Shown here in pieces: positions 39,700 through 52,299 of a stretch of DNA of 52,300 bases (position 1 is its first letter; each line of letters opens with the position of its first letter). A program made the translations under genes and the position numbers. Below the pieces are notes generated by a model that saw only the letters and a list, made by a program, of their open reading frames with translations, did no database searches and was not told where the DNA came from. This DNA is from Chrysophaeum taylorii (lineage: Eukaryota; Sar; Pelagophyceae; Pelagomonadales; Pelagomonadaceae). The stretch lies in the NCBI GenBank assembly GCA_029834535.1, contig JAQMWT010000449.1, positions 1 to 52,300 on the forward strand. The letters are read 5' to 3'.

Positions 39700-42600
39700 T
39701 CACAAGTCCTCGCTTAGACGGGATTTTAGAGCGTGGAGGGACAAGTCGCGGGTTATGCGAGGAAAAGGTGCGAGGCGACCGAGGGCTTCGAGCGGGAGGC
39801 GTTGGATGCGGAGGTCGGCGAGCACGCAGAGCACCGGAATGTTGTCAGACCCGTTTAGCTGCTGTCGCAAGAGGGTGTCGAAACGGGCAAAAATAGGTTC
39901 GAGGAAAACCTCGAGACGAGGGACTACCGCAGAATCCAGATCCTGCTCGATCTCCGCGAGGTCGCCGAGATCTCGCGCGGCAACCTCCGCGTTGTCGTCG
40001 ACGACCATCGCGCAGTACAGGCGGTCGCCGGCGATCTGCGCGCAGAGCACGGGGAGCCCGAGGTCGCGAAGCGCGTCTTTTACTGGAACCCCCTCGAGCG
40101 CGAGTCGCGGCGGTTTTGTGGAAGGGTAGTCCGGCGCCGCTCCAGCGTAGAGGATCCCGCCCCCGAGCCCTCGTTGTTGTTTGCGGGAAGAAGAACCACC
40201 ACCGTGCAGTTGAATTGTTTCGCAGGACTGGTGCAGCGCGAGGGCGCACGCGGCGTCGAGGGCGTCGGGAAGGAGGGGCACGAGGGCGAGAGCGGCGTCC
40301 CGGACGTGGTCGTACCAGCCGCGCTCGAGCCCTTCGCGCACCGCGGCCTCTAGGATTTGCTTGTCGCCGAGAGCTCGTCCTAGGGTAGTTTTCGCCGCCG
40401 GCGTCCCGGCGGCGCAGAAGGCCGCGCTTTCGGCCGGAGACGCGTCCGCGGGCGCGAGCGGTTTTGTCTCTTCGAGCCATCGACTGACCCGGTCGTCGTC
40501 GTCGTCTTTTTTTGAGATGGGGGCATTATTATCGAGGCGCACTCGAGCCGCCTTGGCCGAGAGGTCGTAAAGCGTGCTCAGCGAGAGCGGGGATACGGCA
40601 GCGAGGCGGCGCGCGGCGTCGCGCGCTTCGTCGATACGTTCGAGGTCGGTACCGTGCGCGTCGTCGACGTGGAGCGGGTGCGGCGGGTCGGCGGGTCGTG
40701 GCGGCGGTCCTCCCAGCTGCGCCCTCGCGATCTCGTGCTCGTAGGTGGTGACTTCAAACGTGGGGGAAGGCGGAGCGCGCCGGCGAGGCGCGCGCACGTC
40801 CCGAAGTCCTGGGCGCGCGCGAGCGCGGCGCGGCGCAGATCCCTCGCCTCTCTCTCGAGGCCGCGCGCCTCTGCGATGCCGGCGGCTACCTCGGCGCACC
40901 GGGCTGCCGTGTCCTCGGAGCGCGCAGCGCGAAGATAAGTTTCGGCATCCTCCAGGTGGCATCCCCCCAGCGCGACGAGCTCCGCGGCGACCGCGATCAT
41001 CGTCGACTCGCTACGTTCTGCTGAAAAAAGGGGGCCGCCGATCATCTCTGGCGTCACGGGATCGCCAACCCCCAATCTCGCGCGCTTGAGGGGGCCGAGA
41101 GGGTGCGGGAGAAGGTCGATTACCGGTAATGCCTCGTCGAGCAGTCCGAGATCGACCAGGCCGTCGGCAATTTTCGCGAGATGGTGCGCGGTCAACGACG
41201 AAGACGACGTTCCTCGAGGTGGAGCGTAGTGGCGACCCAACAGAAGCCAGGTCCGTCGGTCTTCGAGGGTCGTGCTGAGCTCAGCGAGCATGCTTGCCGC
41301 GCGCACCAAAAGGGCGCATTGGCTCGTCTCCGAGGAGGAGGAACAACAACAACAACGGTCGACGGCGATTCGTAGAGCTCGAACGGCCACCGACGGATAA
41401 GTAGGAACGCGTTCGGCGAGCTCGACGAGGTACGCGGGGTCGAATTTTGAGGTTCGGAGAACCTGCTCGTAGGCACCGACGTACCCCTCGCGCGCGAGCG
41501 TCGCCCAATACTCGGGTTTTCTTCCGATCGCCGCGACGCGCGATGCTTCTTTTGGCTTCCCGAGCCTCGCGAGCGCCCTGATTTTCCATTTCGTCAAACT
41601 TGGCGTGGGCTCTTCTTCTTCTTCTTCTTCTTCTCGCCGCAGGACTTGAAGCGCGGCGTCCCAGGCCCCGTCCTTCTCGTAGCACTCGAGGAGCGGCTCC
41701 AGAACTCGACTCCTGAGCTCGGGAACATATTTTACGACGTCCTCGAGCAGCAGACGGCGCGACGCGCCGGTCGTTGCGGTCGAGTCGCAGAGGGACTGTG
41801 CCGCCTGAAACGCGATTCGCGGGCCCCCTAGCCGCATCGCGGCGACGAGGTGGCTTGGGGCAGCCTCCTCGTCCTTTGCAGCACGTCCTCTCACCAATTC
41901 GGCCAACGCCACCCATCGCTTTTCAACAACATCATCATCATCTCCCGGACAACCCGTCGACGAGGCGGCGAGGCAGCAGCAGCGGTCGGCACACTCGCGG
42001 GCGCGCGCCGTCGAGCCAAAGGCGAGGGCCTTGGCGGCGAGGCGCGCCAAGAGCTCGGCTCGGAGCGGACCGCCGTCCGCCTCGAGGGCCTTACTACTAC
42101 TACTGCAAACTGCCCCGAGCTGAACGTCGTCGGTTGCTCTTACCAAACCGTGCAGCGCCGCCAAAATCGGCGGCTCGGAGACGAGCGGCTTGTCCGAAAA
42201 CTTCGCATGAAGTTCCACGAGCTTTTTGAGTGCCTTCGGGTCGTCCTTGGGCGCCGCGGCGCAGGCCTCGATCGCACCTTTGAGGTCGCCTCGCTCCGCC
42301 CGAAACTCGGCGCACCTGCGCCAGAGGCCGCAGAACAGACGCGGATGATGATGATTATTATCGTCTTTTTGTAGCGCGGCCAATGCGCGGCCCATTTCCC
42401 CGCGGAGCCCGAGGTTGTAGACGAGCTTCGCGCCGTTCAACGCGAGACGCCGCGGCAGATTTATGTTCTTCATGGCTCGCTCGATTCCGGCGGTAATATG
42501 TTCCAGCTCGTGCTCCGTCTCGCCGAGCGCGTACAAAACCTTCACCCGGATCGCCGCGAGCTCCGCATCATCATCAACCTCTTCGTTTCGCAGCACGATC

Positions 42601-43746
42601 TCCGCGGCGTCCCGGGCCATGCGTTTATCCCCGTCCACGAGTCTCGACCACAGCCGCAGCTGGCGCGGGGTGGGACCCTTTTTTTCTTCTTTTTCTTCCT
42701 CATCCTCGCGTCGCAACGACGCGGCCACCCGCTCGAACGTCGCGCCTCGCGACGGCAGCAAGTCCAGCATCATCTCCGCCTCGTCCTCTCGCGTCGTCAG
42801 CCGCTCTATCAAAGGGTCTGCGAAGCGGTCCATGTCGCTGTGCAGGGCTTTTACCTTGAGCGCCTCGCTCGAATCGCTTTCGGTCCGAGCTATTTCGAAA
42901 TGTAAACGCGCGCGCAGGTCGTGCAACGGACTCTTCAAATCTTCCAGAAACTGACTCGCGAGCCGAAAGGCGCGGCGACACCCCAAATTCCAGACCAGAA
43001 CGCACCCCGCCTGCGTGAGCGTCGCGTCCCCGCGACGCCGGGCCGTTCGCAACGCCCGCTCCAACAATCCGACGTCCCCGTCCAAGATCGCGCGGATATA
43101 GTCCGTCTTCACGCTACACACCTTTCCAGCAACTGCTTTCTCGAGACATCTTCGATCGGAGCGCGCTATCCCCATATCGGCGGCTTGTTCGGGCGTGGCA
43201 TCTTCGAAATCGTCTGGCAACCGCACGAGCGCGGCCGAGTGCTCTTCCAATTCGCTCCGCGCTCCCGCGATCTCCTTTGCCCTCTCCACGCACGCGACCG
43301 CCCCCCCTGTCCCCCGCGTCCTCGTGCGCCACCGCGAGTCCCCGCAGCAGCCGGACGCGCAGCTCCGTGTCCTCCTCGAGCGCCTCGCTCGCCGCTCGCA
43401 GCGCCTCGATCGTCGTCCTCGCCGCTCCGGGTCGGAGCATTGGTCCCGCAATCCTCCAAATCGCGAGGCACGCGTTGTAGGGCTCGGCGGACAACCGCAG
43501 CGCCTCCAGGGCGGGGGCGAGCTTGCGATCGACAACCGCGAGCACAAGGAGGGATCTCGCGTCGGGCCAAAAATCCAGAAAATATCTTCGGACGGCGTCG
43601 CGGGCGACGTCCTCGAGCCCAACGCGCACCAACGCTTCGGCCGCGAGCACGAGCACCTCCCGCCTTGGATGCCGGAGCTCCCCGTACGCGGACCGGACCT
43701 CCTCGCGCCCGCCGTGCCTCAGCAAGCGCCGAATGGCCAACTCCAT
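39700..43746 (-). CDS. CFAP46: CFAP46-like TPR protein of the flagellar central apparatus (two frameshifts, C-terminus missing)
   Basis: CFAP46 (FAP46/TTC40) belongs to the C1d projection of the axonemal central pair. Three segments in succession give about 1,350 codons: 43746 to about 43305, 43305 to about 40765, 40765 to 39700. The N-terminus MELAIRRLLRHGG, then YNACLAIWRIAGPMLRPG, resembles YNAS...W...RPFLKPG of CFAP46. The middle is helical repeat (TPRQLRLWSRLVDGD, LPRRLALNGAKLVYNLG). The end, VLADLRIQRLPLEALGRL and ITRDLSLHALKSRL, matches the LPLEAL...SRDFSL signature. Frame changes fall at a C7 run (43301) and a G5 run (40765), fitting indel errors. Known CFAP46 is about twice as long, with several hundred residues after this signature. 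Here TGA follows at once and Helitron repeats begin 350 bp on, suggesting truncation. Confidence 0.68.
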
Positions 43747-46700
43747 TTTTTACCTACCTCCCTATAGCCGCCTAGCTGTCGCGGCGGCGGCGCTGCGATA
43801 TATTTTTATTTATTGTAAGTCTAGGAACGTTCTGGTGATTCTTCTTTTTTTTGGCGTCCGTTGACTTCGGTGGCAACATTTGGCACGATTCTGCTGCGAA
43901 TCCTCTGGAGCGGCGGCGGCGGCGGCGGCGAGGACCGCGCGCAGTTGGAGTCGTGGCTGAAAAGGCCGGAGTGGTAGTTGTTGTGGGTCGATCACCGACC
44001 GACCGTTGCTGGTTTGTAACGGACTTGATTGAACTCGCCCACTCCTCAGGCTGGCGAGAAATCAGTTTTTTTTGTGATGCAGCAGCAGCAGCAGCAGCAG
44101 CAGCAGTCATTCCGGGAGTGTGGCTCGCCGCCGCCGCCGCCGCGGAGTTGAGGCATCATTAAAATCCGTATCCTCGACGACAAAGCGAGCCGTCCAACAG
44201 GCAAGAAACGACGACGATACCGCGAGCTGGTCACCATCGGCGGTATGTTGTTGTTGCCGCGTTATGGATGATGTCGGGGCGAGAGACTTTTTTTTTTTGG
44301 GAAACTCGCAGACGACGAGCGGCGGTGCCTTCTTCTTCGCTCTTGACCCCATCAACGAACGCCGCCTTCCGTATTCACCAAGCACCGCCAACGAGGGCTA
44401 GGAGAACGTCGTTTTCGCTATCCTCCTTCGACTAGCCTCTCGTCGCGCGGTCGTATCGGCTCACGACTCTGGTCGTCGTCTCGACGGTGCCCTCGTTGGT
44501 CGGCAGCACCGAGAACACACGAAAGTGCACGCGTCGAACGCGAAATCGCTTTCATCTCTTGTCAATACGCCGCGGCGCCGGGAAACAACGCACTGACGAC
44601 GCGAGAACCGCGAAGAAGCGGTTGTGAAGAATCTCCCGGAAAAGGTGCCGCATTGAAGATCAGATCTCTCGACGGTATCTCTAAAGGAACAGAGGTGATT
44701 GATTCTCGGCGCGCCAGCGACGCTCGCTTCCGCCGTGCTCTCCGGCGAGTCGAACGGTTCTCTACAGCAGCCCGAGCGCGCGAATCCGAGGCGTATAGCT
44801 CATGAACGACGCTGCACTCGCGGTATACCTTTGTGCCTGGCGGCTAGCTGTGTCTGCGTCCGTCGTTCAAGGCACATCCGCGGCTGCTCCGAGTCTGCTG
44901 GGTGTCTCCGCGCCTAATAATAACAGGGCGAGTTTCTGATCGATGCTTGCCACAGAAGTTACGCGCATCAAATTCATAAATGTGGCGACCTTGCTTCATC
45001 GAGACCGGGAGCCTACCTATTTCGCATGGCACGCGATCTTGAAGCCTGCCGGGATAAAGGGGGCGAGCCAGGAAATGCTCTCTCGAGAGCGACGCGGGCT
45101 CGCGGCTCGAAAAGGAGACGGTGATAAGAGCACACGAGGCAGCGAGGGAGCCGCAGACGAGGCGCAGTGGAAAATCACGAAGCAGGTGCCGAGAGGAGTT
45201 GGTATTCGTGTTTGCGGATGCGCGGGCCGCAAGCGGGTAAGAGGCATCGAAAAGAGGAGTTACGTCATCAAGAGCCGAGCGAGAGGACCACTCCAGAGGA
45301 GGTGCGAGGACTAGACGCAACCAGATGTCGATGCCGCCGTCGACTTTCTTCATCCAGATGGGGAATTTACGTTCGATAATCACCAAGGCCCTACGCAACA
45401 ACAACTTGGGCCCGAGCCGAGAGCGCAGTCTTGATCAACAACGTCGCGAAAAAACCTGAACGAGACGCGCTTCTCGCGAGCACGAGTGATCTGTGCCCAG
45501 GCCTTGATCTCAAATGATGGCGGAGTTCGTGTCGTCGTCACATCTCGAGACGCTTGCCGCGAACTCCATCGTCGACGATGAAATGTTTCGCGAGTTATCG
45601 CCCGCGTGAAGTTGGCCAGTTTTGATGATTTGAGAAGAAGACGACTGGCTCAAATGCTGATTCATCAGTTTCCGTATTGTTGAGCATCGAAGACGCGGCG
45701 AACACACTCCAGCAATGACTCCGCAGGCGTCTGCGTGTGATTGGTATCTGCGTCTGCTGGTTCCGCATCCTCTGACAATCCGCAGCGTATCCGTGAATCA
45801 TCCCCTTTTCGGGAATTATGCTCGATGTCGCGAAAGCCGCGTTGCGGATCCGCGAGCTACGGCAGAAGATAGGCACCTTCCTGCTCAACTTTAGTGCCTA
45901 TTTCGAGCACGCCTTTCTTTCCGGCTAAAAATATCGCCAAAAAGAATTCAAACGAGAGACAGAAGATTCGGCGACTTTCTTTCTAGATGATGGGATGGGA
46001 GCGTTGTGTCAGAACCTCAGAGAGCAATTTATATATTAAGTGGTGGAATTGTGAGGATGCGGTAGCCCGGGAGGACATGAGATTGACGGCGCTGCAGAGC
46101 AGACTCGACAGCCAACGGGGTAATTTCGGTCGTGACTCGATGGCGACGGAGACGTCGACATCATTGATGGCGGCGAGATTTTGGGATGAGAACAACTGCA
46201 CTATCTTTGCCGACTTCCGCCACCCCGAACGCCCAGACTTGCGTACTGGGGCGTCCAAGTCTTAGCCAACAACAACAACGTTGGCGGTGGCTACTTTGGT
46301 TGCGCGTGCGGTGTTTTGGTGCGGCTCGTACCGAGTCGCTTATAAACGGCGGTGGTTGAGTTATGGAATATAAATTATGGCGGCCAGCTTAGGATGACAT
46401 AATGGCGCCGACATTTTGTTTTTTTTATCAAGTTTCTTCTTCGTGCTGGCGCACACCAACTTTGCTTGCGATTGTAAGAGAGATAGTCGAGCTTGGGCTT
46501 TCGTAAAGAGGGGCTATAAGAAGAAGACGATCTCCCTGATCATCTCGCCGATCTTGGTCGTGATCTTGTTCTCTATCCCATGCGTTCACCACGGGACGCC
46601 GCTCGGTGTTGTTGTCCGACCCCCGCCTCGCGACTTTTGCTGTTGCTAAAGACAAGCAACGAGCAAGGAAATGGTATGCAAGTTCAATGAGATGACTCAG

Positions 46701-46818
46701 GTTTCATTATTTAGCAGCAGCAGTAGTCTCGTGGAGCGGATTAAAAAAAAACAATCCACGGTTCATAGATGATGATGTTCCAACAACACACGAGAAAACA
46801 AAGAAAGCGCCAAAAATA
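43747..46818. other. Long spacer with simple repeats and unassigned coding-like fragments
   Basis: (GCA)9 at 44078-44105, (GCC)n at 44129-44143 and T8-T9 runs. The first part is presumably the promoter side of the CFAP46-like gene. Around 45310-45690 the plus strand gives protein-like pieces in changing frames (AVDFLHPDGEFTFDNHQG; MAEFVSSSHLETLAANSIVD; FDDLRRRRLAQMLIHQFPYC), possibly a decayed mobile element. A small plus-strand ORF 46416-46649 begins with a hydrophobic stretch but is otherwise unsupported. No RNA gene recognised. Confidence 0.4.
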
Positions 46819-49800
46819 TTAGGACATCGAGATGAGCATTGGTGGAGACTTTTTTTCTTTCCCCCCCAGATGATCATCATCATCATCATGATCATGATCA
46901 TGATCATCATCATCGTTAGCAGTGCGTGCGTCGAGCTTCGATTCGTCGTGGTCGTTCATCACAATCTTATTCCGCGAAGGGTCTCGATCATCTTCGTGAG
47001 GAGGTGATGATGATTTGGGGAGGTCGTCGAAGAAGAGGTGTTGTGGGTTTGGGCCGTTGTTGCGGCCCGCGGCCGCTAGCAAGGCGGGGAAAAAGAGGAT
47101 CCCCGAGACGAAGCCGACGGCGACCAAAATCGCGTATATGAGAAAGTAGTACACGACGACGTAGAGGTACTTTGAGGCGGCGATGGGTGCGAAGCCGAGG
47201 AAGGTGGTGAAGGCGCCGTCGAGGATGGGCATCGCGTAGGTCTTGAGGGCCTCCGCGGCCCGGTGTTTAGAATCTCCGCGGGAGGCGAGATAGCCAAAGG
47301 CGGTGTGCGCGACGAACTCGACGGCAATCCCGAAGGAGACGATGACGGTGGCCATCGTGAAGCAGTTGACCCAGAGATCGACGAGGCCCATCAAGGCAAC
47401 GAAGAGAAGGATTTGGACCGCAATAGCCAAAACCACCAAAAGCGAAAGCCGCGACGCCTCTTTGATTCGAGTCCGAAAAGCTCCCGTTTGGGCCGCGACG
47501 AAGAAGACGGAGCCAATCGCGAAGACGCAGAGGGCCGAGAATCCAAAGGCCAATAAGATGACCTTGACGATGAAGCGGAATTGGTAATAAAAGACCCAGA
47601 AAGTGCCGTGGGGGTAGGCGTCGAGACCCGTGTCGGCAACGAAGTCGTCGAGCTTGGGGCGCAACGAGTCGAACATCGCGAGCCAGCTCGAGCCTTGGCC
47701 GATGTTCGTGGCCCAGATCCGCACGCTCGAGAAGTCCATGTCGCCTTGGGCGAGCCAGACGGATCTGTTTGCTTTGGGGATTGCGACGCAAGGTTTTCTC
47801 TTTTTTTTTTTTTCCCCCAGTTCTTGGCAATTGAATTGGGGCGAGGTGAGCTCGTGGGCGTCGTCGTGCCGGAGGAAGAGGTTCAAGCACTCGTAAAAGT
47901 AGGAGGGATGGATCCCGTACACGGTCGTCTCGTTGTTGATCACAGCGTCAAACAGGTTTGGCGTGAGCTCGTCGGGGCCAAAGCAGTAGTCGCCGGAACA
48001 CCGAAAGTACTGGACAGGCCACGCCGTGCACGCCGGCACGAGAGGCGAGCTCAGGTCCGAAGACCCTCGGTCGTAAATATCCGCCTTGGTGTCGGCGTGG
48101 ACGAATTCGGATTGGGTTAAAAAGTGCTCCGAGATTGCGCGGCCGCAGGCGCCGGGCGCGTCAACGCGTCGTCCTCAGAACACCTCGAATTGTAAAGGCC
48201 ACCCAACGGCGCGTAAAACGGATCTTCCAAGCATTTCGCGGCGACCTCGCCGTCGGCGAGGTCCGACGAAGCTCCCGGCGCCGCAGGGGTAGTTAAATCT
48301 TACGAAGTAATTGTACCAGTTTTCTTGGCCGCCAGAAATAATTTTCTTCGAATCCATAACCCGACGCATCAACGAGTACCTCGACGGGTCGGCCTCCGAG
48401 GCGAGCAACGGGTGCAGTCGAGCGAAATCCGATTTGCCCGTGTAGAGTTTGAAAAAATTCGAGCTGATGTACTTCAACTTAGTTTGCCAGAACGCGTCGG
48501 CCGACGATCTTCGTTCGAACACGTAATTCACGTGATAGTCGAGCTTGACTCGTGGGATTCCCAGGCTCGCGAGCACGGCCGCGGTCGCCAACACGCAAGC
48601 GACGATCAGTCTCGCGCGGCCCGTCACGACCCGCGCGTACGCCCCGGCGCGCAGCTTCCTGCTCGCGGCAAATTCCGAGATTCTCGAGTCCCTGGGCTGC
48701 TGTGACAATCGGGAAGGTGGTTGGTCGTCGGCGGCGGCGAAAGAAAAGCCTGGCGGTGGTGGTGGTCGTCTTCTTCTTCTTGTTGTTTCGATCCAGGCGC
48801 GCCGAGACGTCCGCGTGAACGGCGAGAACCGCAGTGTACCCGAAGACGATCGCCACCCACGCCGGCGAGAGCGCAGGCCGCCAGCAGCGAGAAGTGGGCT
48901 ATCATGCGCATCCTGATGGTGATGGCGGCGACGAGGAAGACGCAGACGTTGGCCGCGGTCGTGATCGTCACGGAAGCTCCCGCGTCCTTCGCAACCTGGC
49001 CCGCCATCACCCACCCTTCTAGGGCCGCGGGGAGTTCGAGGTACCTGTGCGTGAAGACGAAGAGGTCGTTGATCCCCAATCCCAACACCAAAAAGGGCAA
49101 CACCTGGACCGAAACGGGTTAAACTTGACGTTGGCGTAGACGGCGAGGCCGACGCCGCCGACCAACCCGATAAAGACGAAGCACGCCCGCGACCGCGAGA
49201 ATGGCGTCGAGGACTATTTTCCGGCCGCTACAAATCACCACAAACAACGTGTAGCCGAGAATGAGGGCGTACGCGACAATAACCAAATACGTTTCCGGAA
49301 AGGTCTGAGCCGCCGAGGCCGACTCGGCGTCGTCCGACCTGTAGGTCCCAAACTTCATCGATCCGCCGCGGTGACGTCCGTGCAGCGCGTTTCCCCATTT
49401 CCGCGTAAAGTCCAACGCGCCGAGTCTCGCGTCTTCGGTCGAGACACCCAGCTCGTCGCGCACTTCCTTGTATCCCCGGCTCACGTACACTACCTGCATC
49501 GCCTTGATCTTCGCTCCGAGATCCCCGAGAATGACCTCGATTTGCTGGTAGGAAGCAGACGGACGGATCCCGCGGGGCCCGTCCCAGTGCGCGCACTCCC
49601 TCGATGTCGCTGTCTGGTACAGTTCCTCTTCGGTGGCAATCGTCGCCTCGAAGTCCCACTCCACGTCTTGGGATTCGAGGGTCGACGGACACGAATCCGT
49701 CGCTCCGTCGAATTTGCAGAATATTTCGCGGACTGCGAATTCCACGATCTCTGACGTCGACGTCGAATCGTCGTCGTCGTCGTCGTCGTCAGAATATGCA

Positions 49801-51014
49801 GCCCTGCGCTGTTCGCAGTTAGGTGTTTCGAGTACGGTGGTGGTCGCGATGCTCGCGGACGAACCGACCAGCGAGCCGTAGAGGCTCGACATCGGGTAGA
49901 AGTCGACGGCGTCGCACGTCGAAAGAGCCGCGTAAGCCGCGTCGTAGTAAGGGTTCTCAAACCAGTCCGTAATCCCCAGCAATTCGGCCGCCGCGTCGCA
50001 CTTTTCCTGCGTCACGTTCCCGGTGGGGAGCAGGGTGGTGGTCGAGTTCGCGCCGCCCCCAAAAGAATCGGGAAAAGTGCCTTGGCCCTCGGCGCCCTCG
50101 CGTACAGCTCGGACACCTCGCAGCACGTCATGAGCGCGTGACAGTCCTCGACGTCCAGGTCGCAGCCCCAGGTCACGTAGGTCGAGGGCGACCTCTTGAC
50201 CCTATCATACGCGAGAAAACGGTGGAAGTCGTAGGCTTCTCGGAGGGCCGCGTAATCACCCCCGGATCTTCGCGAATAAACTTCCGGCACCTGCCAAAGA
50301 TAGTGGATCGAACAGCGTCGACGGCGCGTACGGGATTCCGACCCTCAGGTACAGACACCAATTATAGGGCGTCACGGTCACGTTTCCCCCATAAGCCGCG
50401 ACAAAGGGAGCCATGTATTCCTGGACGACGAGGGCGACGAGTCCAGCCGTACCGAGCGCCGACACGTCGCCCTCGTAGTCGTCGCGCCCTCCTGAAAACA
50501 GTCCAAAACAGTGAACCGGTACGGCTGCGACCCCGCCCAACTCAAGACGTTCCGAGTCGTGTACCGGACCCCGCGTCGTTCGATAGCAACGTCGAGCAGA
50601 TTCGCGTCCTCGAAGAACGCTGCCGCCTGCTCCAAATTCTTGGCGTCAACACGTCTTTCCGCCCCTCGTCGCGCCCGTTCGTCGCTTCGCTCCCCGTCGC
50701 GTACCCGGGATCCTCGTTCTTCTGGACCCAATCCGATTCGCGCTGCAGCCGCGTGCGGTCGAATCAGCAGCGATTCGAACAGCCGATGGTCGACGATGTG
50801 TTGTCGCACGAACAACCCCGATGCGCACGCGGCGCACACCGCCACCACGAACGCCCATGCCACCACGGGCCGCTTCCCGCAGGCGCACGAGCCACTCGAA
50901 CCCCCGACTCAGCAACGCACTACCATACTCCTCCTCCTCCTCCTCCGCCTTGGAGCTGCTGATGCTCTTCATGTGCTTCGGTTCATTCTCCAACAGAACC
51001 TCGCAAAAATTCAA
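46819..51014 (-). CDS. Patched/NPC1-type RND permease with sterol-sensing-like domain, about a dozen frame changes
   Basis: Read 51014 (or ATG 50972) to 46819. An N-terminal membrane segment VVAWAFVVAVCAACASGLFV is followed by an extracellular region (RESDWVQKNEDPGYATG ... GNVTVTPYNWCLY). TM2 onward holds FLVLGLGINDLFVFTHRYLE, matching the sterol-sensing FxVLGIGVDDxFV motif, then ITTAANVCVFLVAAIT. A second half begins with LIVACVLATAAVLASLGIPRVKLDYHV, a second loop, and C-terminal membrane segments with VSFGIAVEFVAHTAFGYL, the Patched/NPC1 GIxVEFxxH motif, and AASKYLYVVVYYF. Both RND halves are present. Domain order is intact but frames change near 50885, 50770, 50655, 50505, 50290, 50100, 49190, 49110, 48860, 48740, 48260 and 48150. 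Likely role: lipid or sterol transport. Pseudogene versus indel-rich sequence is unresolved. Confidence 0.65.
46871..46917 (-). repeat. ATC/ATGATC simple repeat in the permease C-terminal tail
   Basis: Codes for a run of Asp and His (DDDDHDHDHDDDDDH) in the cytoplasmic tail just before the stop. It is a microsatellite in coding sequence. Confidence 0.8.
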
Positions 51015-51580
51015 TATTGGAAATATTATATCTGTCTGACTGGGTCGACCGTCGGGCTCGCATATAATAATAAAAGTTATAGAGGAGGGAGGTTCCTCGT
51101 AGAAAATCTACTACCGGACCCAAAAAGCAGCAGATAATTCATTTCGGGAGTTTTTGCCCTCTAATCGCTTTCGTGATTTTATTATTTTTGGGCGTCCCGA
51201 ACCTAATCCATCTTCAAACCCTAGCCGTTGACGATTTTGAATTATGCAACTGCTAGCCGTTGCAAATAACGACTGAAAAAGATAGATTCCGAGAACGGTC
51301 TCGGAATAATATGTCGTGCGAGCCGTTGACAGCTTCTTCCTAACTACTAATCGACAGATGTTTGTCTGTTTGTTTGTTTGTCTCTGTGGGCGGACGTTTC
51401 CGGACGGTACGTTAGAAGTGCTTGCTTCCTACACGCGGAAGACCAGAGGGGAAGGACCGGGGGAAGAGTCGCGAAGCCCAACGTTCGCGGCATTTTCAAA
51501 CCAAAGCATTGCGTGAGGATATATAGATGCGACGCCAAAGCCAAAGCCGAGCCAAACGTCCGACGCGCCAAAGTCGTAGG
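51015..51580. other. Spacer right of the permease gene
   Basis: AT-rich directly upstream of the permease (CATATAATAATAAAAG at 51059-51074 could serve as promoter on the minus strand). (TGTT)n at 51362-51378. No gene recognised. Confidence 0.4.
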
Positions 51581-51582
51581 AC

Positions 51583-51690
51583 GCGACCAAGTCGTGGACG
51601 ACCAAGTCGAGGAGGTCGCCAAGTCGAAAGCGGGGTGCGACCAAGTCGTGGACGACCAAGTCGAGGAGGTCGCCAAGTCGAACGCGGGGT
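51583..51690 (+). repeat. Two tandem 54-bp repeats
   Basis: GCGACCAAGTCGTGGACGAC starts at 51583 and again at 51637. Each unit holds three or four CCAAGTCG cores and the copies are almost identical. They are followed by TATATATATA at about 51711 and the ATG at 51736, so they may be upstream repeats of the next ORF. Confidence 0.85.
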
Positions 51691-51735
51691 GAGTCCGACG
51701 GACGTAGTCTATATATATACGCGGATCGACAAAAC

Positions 51736-52299
51736 ATGAGCGGCGCCGCGGTTCCCAGCGGAACCATCGGGAACGCAGGAATGTCTGGAGACCGCGACCG
51801 AGCTCGAACGAACGCGATTCGGCACTTCAATGCTTTCGCCAGGCAAAAGCGACCGGCGGGGCCCCTTCAGCGATGTGGGCGTTGCGGTCTTGGCGGCGCC
51901 CAGGGTTTGGGAACGCTTCGCCTTCTATCTCGTCCAGGAAACGAGCCTCGGAACGACGAGCATCCTCGACATTTTGGGCATCGTCCTCCGGGCCCAAAGA
52001 CCAGGTTTGGCGGTCGGGGAGCGGGGGGGGACGTCAAAGGCCTTTTCATGTGTCTCAACTCGGATTCGCGCTCGGAATGGGCCGTCTGGTATCGTGGTAT
52101 ACGCCACAACATCCAGCGCATCAAGTGCCAACGCTCGATGGCGGCGGGCGAAGATGAGGACCACACGGCTCCAGCTATCTACCCTTGCCAAATTGACCGC
52201 ATTGTCCGGGCCTACGCTCGGAAGGGCAGCCAGGAATCCGCCAAGCGCATCCACACGATCCACGGCCTCTGGATGGCAGGGGCTAGCAATACGTAACTG
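51736..52299 (+). pseudogene. Tyrosine-recombinase-like N-terminal fragment (Crypton-type mobile element?)
   Basis: The opening frame reads NAIRHFNAFARQK. A second frame (about 51855-51990) reads VWERFAFYLVQETSL and TTSILDILGIVL. The first frame resumes with LNSDSRSEWAVWYRGIRHNI and IYPCQIDRIVRAYARKGSQE, SAKRIHTIHGLW. A core-binding region with WYxxLRxxIxR, then an AYxxxGTxESxKRxxxIxxLW block, recalls Crypton and related eukaryotic tyrosine recombinases. The catalytic R-H-R-Y part would lie beyond the window. Two compensating frame changes are needed and the frame stops at 52297. Assignment is by memory of pattern only. Confidence 0.35.
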
